From assembly GCA_947647275.1 (NCBI GenBank), contig CANSJQ010000001.1:383046-430928 (forward strand): DNA of 47,883 nt. Reading direction: 5' to 3'. The DNA is from an uncultured Clostridiaceae bacterium. GTDB lineage: Bacteria > Bacillota > Clostridia > TANB77 > CAG-508. Positions 16,880-25,286 of the stretch are shown piece after piece. Below the pieces are notes generated by a model. It did not search any database. It had not been told where the DNA came from and was given only the letters and a program-made list of their open reading frames with translations. Within the stretch, counting starts at the first letter, position 1. The number at the start of each line of letters is the position of its first letter. A program made the position numbers and the translations under genes.

Positions 16880-17592
16880 TTTCAAAAATTGCATTTGAAG
16901 GAAGTAAAAATATAAGGAATATATTTTTACTAAACAAATATAAAAAGGAATTTAATCAAAATCACCCAGACTATTTTGCTCCAGAAGGTTTACTAGTTTT
17001 TTGTGGGGCTCAAGGAGAAGGGAAGACATTATCAGCAGTTCAATATGTTCGTGAGCTTTCTTGGGAATATCCTAAAATGATTTTAGTAACTAACGTTAAT
17101 ATAGAAGGTTTATGTCCTTCAGTAAAAGTATATGAGTATGATGGAATAGAATGTTTAACAAAATATGAAAATGGTTATTATGGCGTTGTTTATTTAATTG
17201 ACGAAATACACTTAGAATTTAATTCATTAGAAAGTAAGAATATTCCAATTGAAGTAATGATAGAAGTAAGTCAGCAAAGAAAACAACGTAAACATATTGT
17301 TGGTACTTCTCAAGTATTTCTACGTATGGCAAAACCTTTAAGAGAGCAAATAAAAAATTTAGTTATATGTAAAAAATTATTTGGTTGTATTCAATATAAC
17401 AAATTAATTGACGGAGAAACAATACAAGAAAAAGACGGTAAAACAGTTATGGAAATTCGCAAAAAATCTTGGTGGTTTCATACACCCGAATTATATAATA
17501 GTTATGATACTTATGCAAAAATGAAAAGATATCGTAAAGAGTGGAAGGGTGTTGATAGGATAGATATATATGAAAATGAAAGGAAGGAATAG
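16876..17592 (+). CDS. Zot/pI-type morphogenesis ATPase of a filamentous phage
   Basis: The 238-residue protein has Walker A in LVFCGAQGEGKTLSAVQYV (residues about 34-50), Walker B in VVYLIDEIHLEFNSLES, and an RKQRKHIVGTSQVFLRMAK sensor region. This is the Zot/pI ATPase that drives secretion and assembly of inovirus virions at the inner membrane. In many Gram-positive inoviruses the C-terminal transmembrane part is short or absent, as here. It is the hallmark gene of the element. No in-frame CGG. Confidence 0.88.
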   Translation: MISKIAFEGSKNIRNIFLLNKYKKEFNQNHPDYFAPEGLLVFCGAQGEGKTLSAVQYVRELSWEYPKMILVTNVNIEGLCPSVKVYEYDGIECLTKYENGYYGVVYLIDEIHLEFNSLESKNIPIEVMIEVSQQRKQRKHIVGTSQVFLRMAKPLREQIKNLVICKKLFGCIQYNKLIDGETIQEKDGKTVMEIRKKSWWFHTPELYNSYDTYAKMKRYRKEWKGVDRIDIYENERKE

Positions 17593-17597
17593 AACAA

Positions 17598-17735
17598 ATG
17601 GATTATTCAAGTATTATTAGTTCTGTTGCTCAAATAGTAAGTTATGCTTTTCCTATTTCTTTAATATTTGGGTTAACTGCTAAATTAGCAAATTTATGTT
17701 TTAGTTTTATATTTAATAGAAAAATTGAGTTATAA
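17598..17735 (+). CDS. Inovirus 45-residue membrane protein
   Basis: The short ORF after GAAAGGAAGGAAT reads MDYSSIISSVAQIVSYAF and continues to a second hydrophobic stretch ending CFSFIFNRKIEL. The size, hydrophobic core and basic end suit a minor coat or end-cap protein. It lies 5 bp after the ATPase and before another one-helix protein. Confidence 0.6.
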   Translation: MDYSSIISSVAQIVSYAFPISLIFGLTAKLANLCFSFIFNRKIEL

Positions 17736-17748
17736 AGGGGTGTTTAAT

Positions 17749-17913
17749 ATGTCAAAAACTTTAATAATAACAAGTGTTATATTTTTTATTGTTTCTATAT
17801 CAGTTAATATATTTGCTAGTATTTTAGAAAAAATAGTAGATAAAAAGAAATTAAATGCTATTAAAAACAATAAAATTAATGATATAGAAAATGAAAAAAG
17901 CGATATAAAATAA
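17749..17913 (+). CDS. Inovirus 54-residue single-helix protein
   Basis: The ATG at 17749 follows AAAGGGGTG. A membrane helix (TLIITSVIFFIVSISVNIF) is followed by a Lys/Asn-rich charged tail. Possible minor coat protein; no family is recognised. A strong hairpin follows. Confidence 0.58.
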   Translation: MSKTLIITSVIFFIVSISVNIFASILEKIVDKKKLNAIKNNKINDIENEKSDIK

Positions 17914-17925
17914 ATGAAATATTTT

Positions 17926-17964
17926 GAAATTGTGTCGCCAAAAGGAACTTTGGCGACCAATTTC
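17926..17964 (+). terminator. Strong hairpin inside the prophage operon
   Basis: GAAATTG and TCGCCAAA pair with TTTGGCGA and CAATTTC around a short loop. No T run follows, so it may be an RNA processing or attenuation element between the structural genes. Confidence 0.55.
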
Positions 17965-17986
17965 AATTATTATGAAAGGTGTTAAT

Positions 17987-18622
17987 ATGAAAAAAATAAT
18001 AAATATATTAATGATAATTATATTTACGTTCTTAGTTTTAAACTGTAATTGTTATGCTTTTGATTTTGAATTTAATAGTAATACATATAGTATTAATCGT
18101 GATATACCAAAATTTCCAATTTCATATAATAATGGTGATAATTTTTTAAATTATTTATTAGTATATAATTGTGAGTTAGATAGTTTTGATTTATTATGTT
18201 TTGTTAATGAGATTATTTATATAACTCGTTTGGAAGAAAGAATAACATTTGATAGTAGTAATCATTCTTGTACTTATTTGCCATATATTTATAATTTATC
18301 TAATAATTCTTGGGTATATTCATCTATGAAAACACGTTATGATTTCCCTTCTACTTTAGGAAATAAAGTATTTATATTTAAATCTGATGGAATTGATATT
18401 GATAGTTCTGTATATGATATATCTGGCAATGGTAGTGTTACATTAGATTTTATATATAAACAAACAGAAATTACTACAGAAGGTTATACATATAAACCAG
18501 TCGAAATTGAAAAAGAAATTACAATAAAAGATATTTATAATAGTTTAAATATTTTGATATTTATTGTTACAGTTTTATTTGTTTATTTATTTATTAAAAG
18601 TATTTTAAGAGTTAGGGGGTAG
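17987..18622 (+). CDS. Secreted inovirus protein with C-terminal anchor
   Basis: The ATG at 17987 follows GAAAGGTG; 211 residues. A signal peptide (MKKIINILMIIIFTFLVLNC) is followed by an extracytoplasmic domain rich in Tyr, Asn and Ser, and a C-terminal membrane helix (IYNSLNILIFIVTVLFVYLF) with a basic tail. This is the design of minor virion proteins that sit in the membrane before assembly. It precedes the larger candidate adsorption protein by 3 bp. Confidence 0.6.
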   Translation: MKKIINILMIIIFTFLVLNCNCYAFDFEFNSNTYSINRDIPKFPISYNNGDNFLNYLLVYNCELDSFDLLCFVNEIIYITRLEERITFDSSNHSCTYLPYIYNLSNNSWVYSSMKTRYDFPSTLGNKVFIFKSDGIDIDSSVYDISGNGSVTLDFIYKQTEITTEGYTYKPVEIEKEITIKDIYNSLNILIFIVTVLFVYLFIKSILRVRG

Positions 18623-18625
18623 ATT

Positions 18626-20308
18626 ATGCTAGATATATTAAAAAAATATAGGTTTATAATATTATTTGTTTTAGTATTATTGTTTTTTATATGTATTAAT
18701 AATAATGTAAGTGCTAAAAGTATATCTTTTACATATAAAGATAATCTATATACTGGTGAGCTTCCACCTGAAACAGTTAATTATGTTATTTCTTATTTAG
18801 ATTATAATTATTTAACTTTGCATATTACAACAAGTTCTGAGTGTGTAGGTGCTAAATTATTAGAACGTACTTATGGTTTATATTTAGTTTTTAAAGATAA
18901 AGGTAATATTAATAATAATGATATTACAGAAAAAACGTGTTTAAGTGAAAGAAGATATACTATTAATTTGGATAGTTCTAATAAAACCTTTACTTTATCT
19001 TATAGACAAAGTGGTTATGATGGTTATTTTTCTTCTTCTACAAAAAAAGAACACTATATTATTTCTTCTGATATTGACGTTTATAATAGTTCTAATAATA
19101 TTATTCATAATACTGATAAAACGCATTCTGTTCCTTTTTATTTAGAATATAATTCTACTTTAGAAAGTTATGTTGTTTATTCTAATTGGTATGACGTTAT
19201 AGAGCAAAATAGTAATAATATGCATTTAAACTATTTTCAAAGTAACCCTTTAACAGTTCCTTCTTATTTCATTTTAGAAACTAGAGATATTGAAGGTTGG
19301 ATTAGTATGGAAGGCGAAAATGAAATTGGTCCTGGCCTTGAATATAATTATACTGACGAATATATTAATAATATTACTACTAAGGAAGAATTGCAAGGTG
19401 TTAAATGGCGTAATGGTTTACAAATTGTAGATTATGGAACATATTATTTTTGTTGTTATAATTATAATACTGCTGATAAAAAAGGAGATTGTGAAATTGT
19501 TAGATTTGTTATTAATGAAAATGGCAATAGTTATTTTGAAACTTTAGAAGATAATAGTATGGTTAATTGGATAAATAAAACTAATATTGATGCTAATATT
19601 GATAAAGACTTAAAAGATAATATTAATAAACAAAATTCTTATGATTATTTTAAAGTATTTTATAGTGAAGATTATGAAAGTGCCAATATATATACAAATT
19701 GGTTTTTAAGCGATAGTGAATATAGCTATGTTGTTGATTATTCTATGGATAATGTTCATTTTAATGATGAGGTTATGATAGAAGAATATACTGACGTAGT
19801 AGATTACTTTAGATATTCAATAAATGTATATCAGAATGGTACTTATTATATTAGATTATGTATTTATAATAGTAATAATGAAGAATCTCTTGTATGTACA
19901 AAAACGATACAAGTAAAAATTCGTTCTATAGGTGTTAATGATTATCGTTCAGATGATACTGATGTTGAATATAGGTTAAAGAATAATAGTATATATAAGT
20001 TTCTTAAAATTAATTTAGGTGCTTTATTTTATCCAATAGATTTATTATTTGATTTTTTAACTAGACTTGATAGAATTGATACTGTACAGCCTACTATAGT
20101 TGTTCCAACTGTTAGAGAATATTTTACAAATACTGTTATTATAAATGGTTTTACATATGATTTGAATAGTGTATTACAAAATGAAACTTTTGCACAGGTA
20201 TATGATATATACTTGAATTTTGTTGATTTTATTTTGTTTATTGCTATTTCATACCATTTATATAAAGTATTAAAGGAATTTATTAATTTCGGGGGTGGTA
20301 TTATATGA
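18626..20308 (+). CDS. Candidate adsorption protein (pIII-like) of the inovirus
   Basis: 560 residues. An N-terminal signal helix (YRFIILFVLVLLFFICINN) is followed by a long extracytoplasmic part rich in Tyr/Asn/Ser (residues 30-440) and C-terminal hydrophobic helices (about 460-478 and 530-548). The largest secreted protein in an inovirus is normally the tip protein that binds the host. Sequence does not show the binding domain family. Its stop overlaps the next start (ATGA). Confidence 0.62.
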   Translation: MLDILKKYRFIILFVLVLLFFICINNNVSAKSISFTYKDNLYTGELPPETVNYVISYLDYNYLTLHITTSSECVGAKLLERTYGLYLVFKDKGNINNNDITEKTCLSERRYTINLDSSNKTFTLSYRQSGYDGYFSSSTKKEHYIISSDIDVYNSSNNIIHNTDKTHSVPFYLEYNSTLESYVVYSNWYDVIEQNSNNMHLNYFQSNPLTVPSYFILETRDIEGWISMEGENEIGPGLEYNYTDEYINNITTKEELQGVKWRNGLQIVDYGTYYFCCYNYNTADKKGDCEIVRFVINENGNSYFETLEDNSMVNWINKTNIDANIDKDLKDNINKQNSYDYFKVFYSEDYESANIYTNWFLSDSEYSYVVDYSMDNVHFNDEVMIEEYTDVVDYFRYSINVYQNGTYYIRLCIYNSNNEESLVCTKTIQVKIRSIGVNDYRSDDTDVEYRLKNNSIYKFLKINLGALFYPIDLLFDFLTRLDRIDTVQPTIVVPTVREYFTNTVIINGFTYDLNSVLQNETFAQVYDIYLNFVDFILFIAISYHLYKVLKEFINFGGGII

Positions 20309-20673
20309 GATCACTTGATGGTATTACCAAGGTTAGCTTTTATATGTATATTTTAAGTGCCTTTTCATTAGTTGGTTCTTGTGCATTATATACTTTTTAT
20401 GGCATTTTTGATTTTGGTATTATTCCTAATACTATTATTACAACTATTAATTGGTGTTTTAATTTAATATTTAATAGTTTAAATTTCTTAGGCTTTTTTA
20501 TTAGACCTACAACTATAAAATTAGTTGTTGAAATGTTTGTAGTTTATTATTTATTAAAACTTAACTTTAAATTTTATATTGTTACTATTAAGATTGGTAG
20601 ATTTTTATATGATTATATGGTTTCATTAAAAGGTTTAGTTTTAGGTGGTATACTTAAATTTTTTGGAATTTAA
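20305..20673 (+). CDS. Inovirus multi-helix membrane protein (pVI-like)
   Basis: 122 residues with three to four hydrophobic segments (YILSAFSLVGSCALYTFYG, then IITTINWCFNLIFN and VVEMFVVYYLLKL). It is translationally coupled to the adsorption protein and is the last structural gene. A small hydrophobic protein following the tip protein matches gene VI of filamentous phages. Assigned by position. Confidence 0.58.
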   Translation: MRSLDGITKVSFYMYILSAFSLVGSCALYTFYGIFDFGIIPNTIITTINWCFNLIFNSLNFLGFFIRPTTIKLVVEMFVVYYLLKLNFKFYIVTIKIGRFLYDYMVSLKGLVLGGILKFFGI

Positions 20674-21163
20674 TTTATATTTTTATATTTATTAGCAAAT
20701 TGCCCATTCCTCTTAGTATCGTAATTTATTTAACACGTTTATATTATTTATATTTATTATATATAATTTAAATTTATTATTTATTTCAAATACTAATTAA
20801 AATGAACTTAAGCTAATTTAACATTTTTCGTAACGTAGTGAAGAAAAATTTTTAATTAGATTAAGTCTGCTTAGGGGTGTGGGGAAAGCATGTCCCCACA
20901 ATCAACTTAAGATAGTAGAGTAGGGCAATTTGCAAATAAATAACATAAGTATAATAAAAGGGGTTTCGAAGGGGAATTTAATTCCCCTTAAAGAATAATT
21001 ATAATATGCCCGCAGATACTAACCAGCGGGCTAACTTGTACTATAGTACATTTAGAAATAGGCTTTTATACTATTTTTCCTTACAAACTGTAAACTTTAA
21101 GCCTAGTTTACATTAGGATTATGGAAAAATACATTTTTAATACTATAATGGGGGGTTTTAAAA
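20674..21163. other. Inovirus intergenic region: candidate origin and packaging signal
   Basis: This 490-bp gap has no gene but several inverted repeats. GCAAATTGCCC (20695-20705) pairs with GGGCAATTTGC (20923-20933). A long imperfect hairpin lies at 20807-20829 and 20843-20865. GTGGGGA pairs with TCCCCAC at 20879-20899. A 21-bp palindrome lies at 20969-20989 (AAGGGGAATT...). GCCCGC pairs with GCGGGC at 21008-21031, and TGTACTATAGTACA is at 21036. Nested hairpins between the structural genes and the replication gene are where filamentous phages carry their replication origins and packaging signal. Confidence 0.6.
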
Positions 21164-22078
21164 ATGTATAATATAGATATTTATAATACAAAAATAGAAG
21201 ATAATAATATGGTTTATTCTATTGATAAAATAAGGTTAAAAACTTATATAACATATCAAGACTTTAAAGATTTAGAAAGTTTTTTTAGAATTTATTATAG
21301 TAATAATATAAAAAATTTTTGGCTTAGTGATAAAAAAAGTTGTTTTCATTATAATTATAATATTGAAATAGAAGAAGGGAAACGTTTTATATTTCAATAT
21401 ATGCATAATACGGAAAGCATTAATTATAATGAAATAGAAAAGAAATATAATTTTACTATTGAGTTTAACCCTAACAAATTAAAAAATAACTTTCTAATAA
21501 TGCATATTTTGAATAGCTTTTCAAGATGGTATATAAGGTCATTTGATTTGGCAATAGATATTCCTATTAATATATTAGATATTCTATTTGATAAGAAAAA
21601 TAAAAGAAGTTATAAGATATTTTCTTCTGGTGGTGATAATGTTACATATTATATAGGTACTAAAGATACAGATGGTCATATTAAAATGTATAATAAGAAA
21701 ATAGAAAGTAATTTAAGTATAGTAGGTAATTTAACACGTATAGAGATTAGTAGAAAATATGATGATTTTGATATAGTAGGAATAAATAATTATGATTATG
21801 GAGAAAAGTTTTTACCTGATATATTTTTAAATCAATATATTTTTAGTTTTACTGAAGAAATTTCTAAAGATAAAGATAAAACATTGTTAGCATTATTGTA
21901 TGCAATCCAACATGGTTTTCCTATAAATGATTTGTCAAGAAAGTATAAAGATAAAATAGAGAATATGGTGCTTAGTGGCTCAAAAATACAATTTAATAAA
22001 AATATTGCAAATAAAGCTTTGTTACAATGCATATTTTATTATTTTGTTACAAAAGAAAGTAAACAAATAATTTTTTAA
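21164..22078 (+). CDS. Rolling-circle replication initiation protein of the inovirus
   Basis: 304 residues, starting after AATGGGGGG. The pattern IDKIRLKTYITYQDFKDLE at the start, the middle motif IRSFDLAIDIPINIL, and then YYIGTKDTDGHIKMYNKKIE with NLTRIEISRKY matches Rep_trans / phage CRI-type initiators, with RSFD(L)AID and the Y.G....G..(K)(V/M)Y.K box as the clearest signs. The enzyme nicks the double-stranded origin to start rolling-circle replication; a catalytic Tyr cannot be chosen with certainty. It lies directly after the hairpin-rich region. Confidence 0.75.
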   Translation: MYNIDIYNTKIEDNNMVYSIDKIRLKTYITYQDFKDLESFFRIYYSNNIKNFWLSDKKSCFHYNYNIEIEEGKRFIFQYMHNTESINYNEIEKKYNFTIEFNPNKLKNNFLIMHILNSFSRWYIRSFDLAIDIPINILDILFDKKNKRSYKIFSSGGDNVTYYIGTKDTDGHIKMYNKKIESNLSIVGNLTRIEISRKYDDFDIVGINNYDYGEKFLPDIFLNQYIFSFTEEISKDKDKTLLALLYAIQHGFPINDLSRKYKDKIENMVLSGSKIQFNKNIANKALLQCIFYYFVTKESKQIIF

Positions 22079-22091
22079 GTTGGTATATATT

Positions 22092-22205
22092 ATGAGTTTT
22101 AATCAATTAATATTATTATTATATGAAGTTTTTGAAAATCGTATAATTGTAAAACAATTTAAAATAAAATATTTGAAACATTACAAAGAATGTATATATT
22201 TATAA
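22092..22205 (+). CDS. Possible 37-residue prophage peptide
   Basis: MSFNQLILLLYEVFENRIIV and a basic tail ending in KHYKECIYL. It starts 13 bp after the replication gene, with a poor ribosome site. Support is weak: position and a clean stop before a bidirectional terminator. Confidence 0.3.
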   Translation: MSFNQLILLLYEVFENRIIVKQFKIKYLKHYKECIYL

Positions 22206-22248
22206 TTAAAGAAAAAGATATACGTGCTATAAATTATTTACAATAATT

Positions 22249-22277
22249 AAAAGATAGAGAATTACTCTATCTTTTTT
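22249..22277. terminator. Bidirectional terminator between convergent prophage genes
   Basis: AAAAGATAGAG pairs with CTCTATCTTTT, with T runs on both strands. Confidence 0.8.
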
Positions 22278-22284
22278 GTTTATA

Positions 22285-22443
22285 TTAGATATTTATATCA
22301 AATTTAAAATTATCTATATATTCATTTAATATATGTTTACTTTTTTCTAAATCTCTCATAGGTTTTGTATTAATGTAAAAATTTATACATATTAATAAGC
22401 ATATAATTACTATTACTATTATTATTATTTTTAAATATTTCAC
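22285..22443 (-). CDS. Prophage 52-residue single-helix protein
   Basis: The GTG start follows GAGGTGAAAAA. One N-terminal helix (YLKIIIIVIVIICLLICIN) is followed by a short charged tail (MRDLEKSKHILNEYIDNF). Unknown function; it could be a membrane anchor protein or a superinfection-related small protein. It follows the next gene on the minus strand by 24 bp. Confidence 0.5.
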   Translation of the reverse strand: MKYLKIIIIVIVIICLLICINFYINTKPMRDLEKSKHILNEYIDNFKFDINI

Positions 22444-22467
22444 TTTTTCACCTCGTTATTAAATTTC

Positions 22468-22734
22468 CTAAAATTTCATTTTTTCTATTTTAGTATATAT
22501 TTCTAATTTCATTTTCATATTTTCTATTATTATTCCTATAATTATAGTTAGTAAAAAACATTCTATTATAGATATTATTAAGTTTTTTATTATTTTTAAA
22601 AACATATTGCTTATTGCTAGGTCTAAAATACTTATATTGTTAAAAATATTAATAATAGGTATTAAAATATATGATATATATACTATATACTTTAAACAGT
22701 TAATATAATAGTAGTAACTTCTTTTGTTGAACAT
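22468..22734 (-). CDS. Prophage two-helix membrane protein
   Basis: The ATG at 22734 follows AAAGGAGGT, giving 88 residues. Hydrophobic segments lie at about residues 11-33 and 46-68. It is transcribed away from the small gene at 22883 from a shared intergenic region, the usual place for a lysogeny switch, but neither gene shows a clear helix-turn-helix. Confidence 0.55.
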   Translation of the reverse strand: MFNKRSYYYYINCLKYIVYISYILIPIINIFNNISILDLAISNMFLKIIKNLIISIIECFLLTIIIGIIIENMKMKLEIYTKIEKMKF

Positions 22735-22822
22735 TTTTATACCTCCTTTTTTTACAATATAACACAATATTAATAAAAAAAATGTCGAAACTTGTAACTT
22801 ATTAGTTAATTTTTACAATTCC

Positions 22823-22851
22823 TTGCAATGTTTACATAATTGTGTTATAAT
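22823..22851 (+). promoter_or_regulatory. Promoter for the rightmost prophage gene
   Basis: TTGCAA, a 17-nt spacer and a perfect TATAAT. Confidence 0.75.
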
Positions 22852-22882
22852 ATGTTTTAGTAAAATAGAAAGGGGGAGCAAT

Positions 22883-23176
22883 ATGTTTGATACTGATAAT
22901 ATAATACCTAAAGAAATTAAATTACTAGATGGTCAAATAGATATTATATTACGTGCATTAGAATTATATGCTTTTAATCTTCATAATACTTGGAATGTTA
23001 AAGTAGACGATAATAAAGAAGAATTAAGAAATGCTTTAATATTTCATACATATGAAGGTTTGCTTTCAGCAAAGAATGGGGAATATAAAATTGCTTATGA
23101 CGTAATAGGAGAATATGAACTTGAAAGAGAACGCAAAAGAAAAAGAATATATTTTGCTAGAAAAAAAATTGCGTAA
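22883..23176 (+). CDS. Prophage hypothetical protein, possibly regulatory
   Basis: 97 residues from ATG 22883, after AGGGGGAG. It is soluble and mainly helical, with a very basic C terminus (ERERKRKRIYFARKKIA). It has its own promoter and diverges from the minus-strand pair, so a regulator or DNA-binding role is possible. No recognisable domain. Confidence 0.55.
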   Translation: MFDTDNIIPKEIKLLDGQIDIILRALELYAFNLHNTWNVKVDDNKEELRNALIFHTYEGLLSAKNGEYKIAYDVIGEYELERERKRKRIYFARKKIA

Positions 23177-23190
23177 TTTTAAAAAAAGTA

Positions 23191-23219
23191 TTGACACGTG
23201 TAAATATTTATTATATTAT
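23191..23219 (+). promoter_or_regulatory. Promoter-like sequence at the right prophage end
   Basis: TTGACA, a 17-nt spacer and TATTAT, pointing towards the right attachment site; in the circular phage it would read into the left-end genes. Confidence 0.55.
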
Positions 23220-23293
23220 TAGTTTAATAATTAAGTTATATATTTTAAGGTATAAATAGTTGTAAGGGAGTATATAAGATACTCTATTAAAAA

Positions 23294-23324
23294 TAGAAAT
23301 ATTACATTGCACAAAATCAAAGTT
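23294..23324. repeat. Right attachment site (attR) of the filamentous prophage
   Basis: An exact 31-bp copy of 15612-15642. To its right the palindrome is lost (TTGTTCAAAAAGG), so this side carries the host arm. From the two ends, the phage site would be the full palindrome and the host site the half palindrome. Confidence 0.8.
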
Positions 23325-23671
23325 TTGTTCAAAAAGGAATAGGACTAATATATAAAACAGCCAAATACCTATACTTTTACATATATCTAGTATCTAGCTG
23401 TTTTACAACTACTGATATTCACTTATATCACTTTAATTCTTTTGAATTTATATTATTACATATAGTCTTTTGTATTACTTATATATCACGACCTTTTAAA
23501 ATCAATTTCTAGCTATTTTTATAATTTATCCTTATAACTTTCAATTAAAATTTTTGTGGTCTTATTTTTTAATTTATATATGATAATTTTTCTAAAATCG
23601 TTAAAATGCTTGAAACTCTAAAATAACACATATTTTAAATCGACAAACTATATGCCTAATTTTTAAAAATG

Positions 23672-23815
23672 CCTTAAAATCGATTCTCGTGCGTCATTAT
23701 TTTGGCACTTTTTCATCATTTTTCTAATATAATAATTTCAATATATAAATTAGAGTTTATATTACTTTAAAATTAAAATTCCTTAAAATTGATTCTCATG
23801 CGTCGTTATTTTGGC
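23672..23815. repeat. Diverged 35-bp direct repeats in a gene-poor stretch
   Basis: Copies at 23672-23706 and 23781-23815 differ at 3 of 35 positions and share TTCTC/ATGCGTC and TTATTTTGGC cores. The stretch 23325-23938 otherwise holds no convincing gene. Confidence 0.5.
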
Positions 23816-23938
23816 TTGTTTCTGCGGGTTTGAGGTACTTTATAATATATTCCTAGAAGTTCTGCTGATAAAGTAAAATTTAAAGTTTTATTAATTTTTG
23901 ACATACTAAAATATAACTTTGGAATCTTAATTGATTTG

Positions 23939-24085
23939 TTAATTTTCTTGTAATGAATAAAAAAACTTTTTTAACTGTATTTGTTCAATATATTCACCAT
24001 TTCTGTCGTAATTATCTAGTATTTGACCTTCGTAAAAAATATCATATTGATTAATAAAAATTTTAGTTTTCTCTGTTATATTCAT
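23939..24085 (-). CDS. Hypothetical 48-residue protein
   Basis: An ORF after GGGAAGAGAAG starting MNITEKTKIFINQYDIFYEG and ending FFYSLQEN. It may be a remnant of a longer gene near the prophage. It is soluble and has no motif. Confidence 0.4.
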   Translation of the reverse strand: MNITEKTKIFINQYDIFYEGQILDNYDRNGEYIEQIQLKKFFYSLQEN

Positions 24086-24185
24086 AACTCTTCTCTTCCC
24101 TATTTTAAATTATTTAAGAATTAAGAAAAATTTATATTGCAATTTTAAACTATACATAAATCGTATACTGATTTTAGAATTTCTA

Positions 24186-25274
24186 TTATTTTAAAGATGT
24201 ACTATTATTAATTAACAATGTACTATAAACAAATAGTATATCTTTATCTTTAAACTCTACATATTCGCCTAATATCTTTGGAGATATATACCTAGTATCA
24301 ATTATCGTTATTTTATTATATGCTTCTACTAACAAAGGAATTAAGCTACTTCCATATGAATCTCTAAAAACAACTAATTCCTTATTCGATGTTCCATTTG
24401 GATTTTCTATTGTTAATAATGGTGTTGCTCCTGATAAATAGATATCATATTTGTCAGGAGAATTTATTTTTTCCATATTGTATATTTTTGTCTTTTGGTT
24501 TGTTTCTTGGTTATATACTATACAGTTTTCTATTATATCATTTGTTAGTACTATTATCTCATCACTTTCAGACTTTATTGGAAATTGACCTGCATATACT
24601 CCATTAAAGTCTGTTACTTTATTTTCTTCATATGTTTCTTCTATCTTTAAATTAATACTATTTGAAATTCTTTTTACAACATTTTGCAATTTTTCTTGCT
24701 TCCAGTGTGAATCTGTAGCATAATAGCAAGACAAATCTAAACAATCAAATATATTGATATATGTTGCCCATTTTAGATTACTAGACAGTATATCTTGTAA
24801 TTTGTTATAATCTAATTTTAAGTTACCATTGTTTACAAAATAGTTTTTGTCTGGAACTATTGTATAATAAACTCTGTTTGTTTCATTTAGATATCTTGTA
24901 TTAATATTATTCATTTTATTTGCTATATTTACTACTGATTTCTCATTTAATGGATATATTTGTTCAATTAATTTATTATCATATTTGTAAATATTATTAC
25001 TATCTTTCTTTTTTAATACATGTATCTCCATGTTAGTTTTTAGGCTTCTAAAGGCTTCTCTTTGTATAAATTGATCCATTGTATATTTTTCAAAATTTTC
25101 AAAAAAAGTACCATCTAGTAAATTTTCAACTGAAAAATCAGGAAATTGTTGCAGTTTTCTTCTTTCTGATAATGAGATTTTTGTAGTTTCTTTTGTAATA
25201 TTTATAACAAACATTATAATAATAGCAAACATGAAAGATATTGTAACCATTATATTTTTTACTTTATCGCTCAT
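24186..25274 (-). CDS. DHHW family protein (AlgJ/AlgX-like acetylation partner)
   Basis: 362 residues after AAGGAGG. An N-terminal membrane anchor is followed by LSERRKLQQFPDFSVENLLDG and FEKYTMDQFIQREAFRSLKT, then TDSHWKQEKLQNV (the DSHW-type catalytic motif that names the family) and VVFRDSYGSSLIPLL with a Ser in the GDS-like position. Such proteins work outside the membrane with an MBOAT partner to O-acetylate a surface polysaccharide. The MBOAT gene is directly upstream, 12 bp away, which supports the pairing. The polymer is unknown. Confidence 0.85.
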   Translation of the reverse strand: MSDKVKNIMVTISFMFAIIIMFVINITKETTKISLSERRKLQQFPDFSVENLLDGTFFENFEKYTMDQFIQREAFRSLKTNMEIHVLKKKDSNNIYKYDNKLIEQIYPLNEKSVVNIANKMNNINTRYLNETNRVYYTIVPDKNYFVNNGNLKLDYNKLQDILSSNLKWATYINIFDCLDLSCYYATDSHWKQEKLQNVVKRISNSINLKIEETYEENKVTDFNGVYAGQFPIKSESDEIIVLTNDIIENCIVYNQETNQKTKIYNMEKINSPDKYDIYLSGATPLLTIENPNGTSNKELVVFRDSYGSSLIPLLVEAYNKITIIDTRYISPKILGEYVEFKDKDILFVYSTLLINNSTSLK

Positions 25275-25286
25275 ATATACCTCCTT

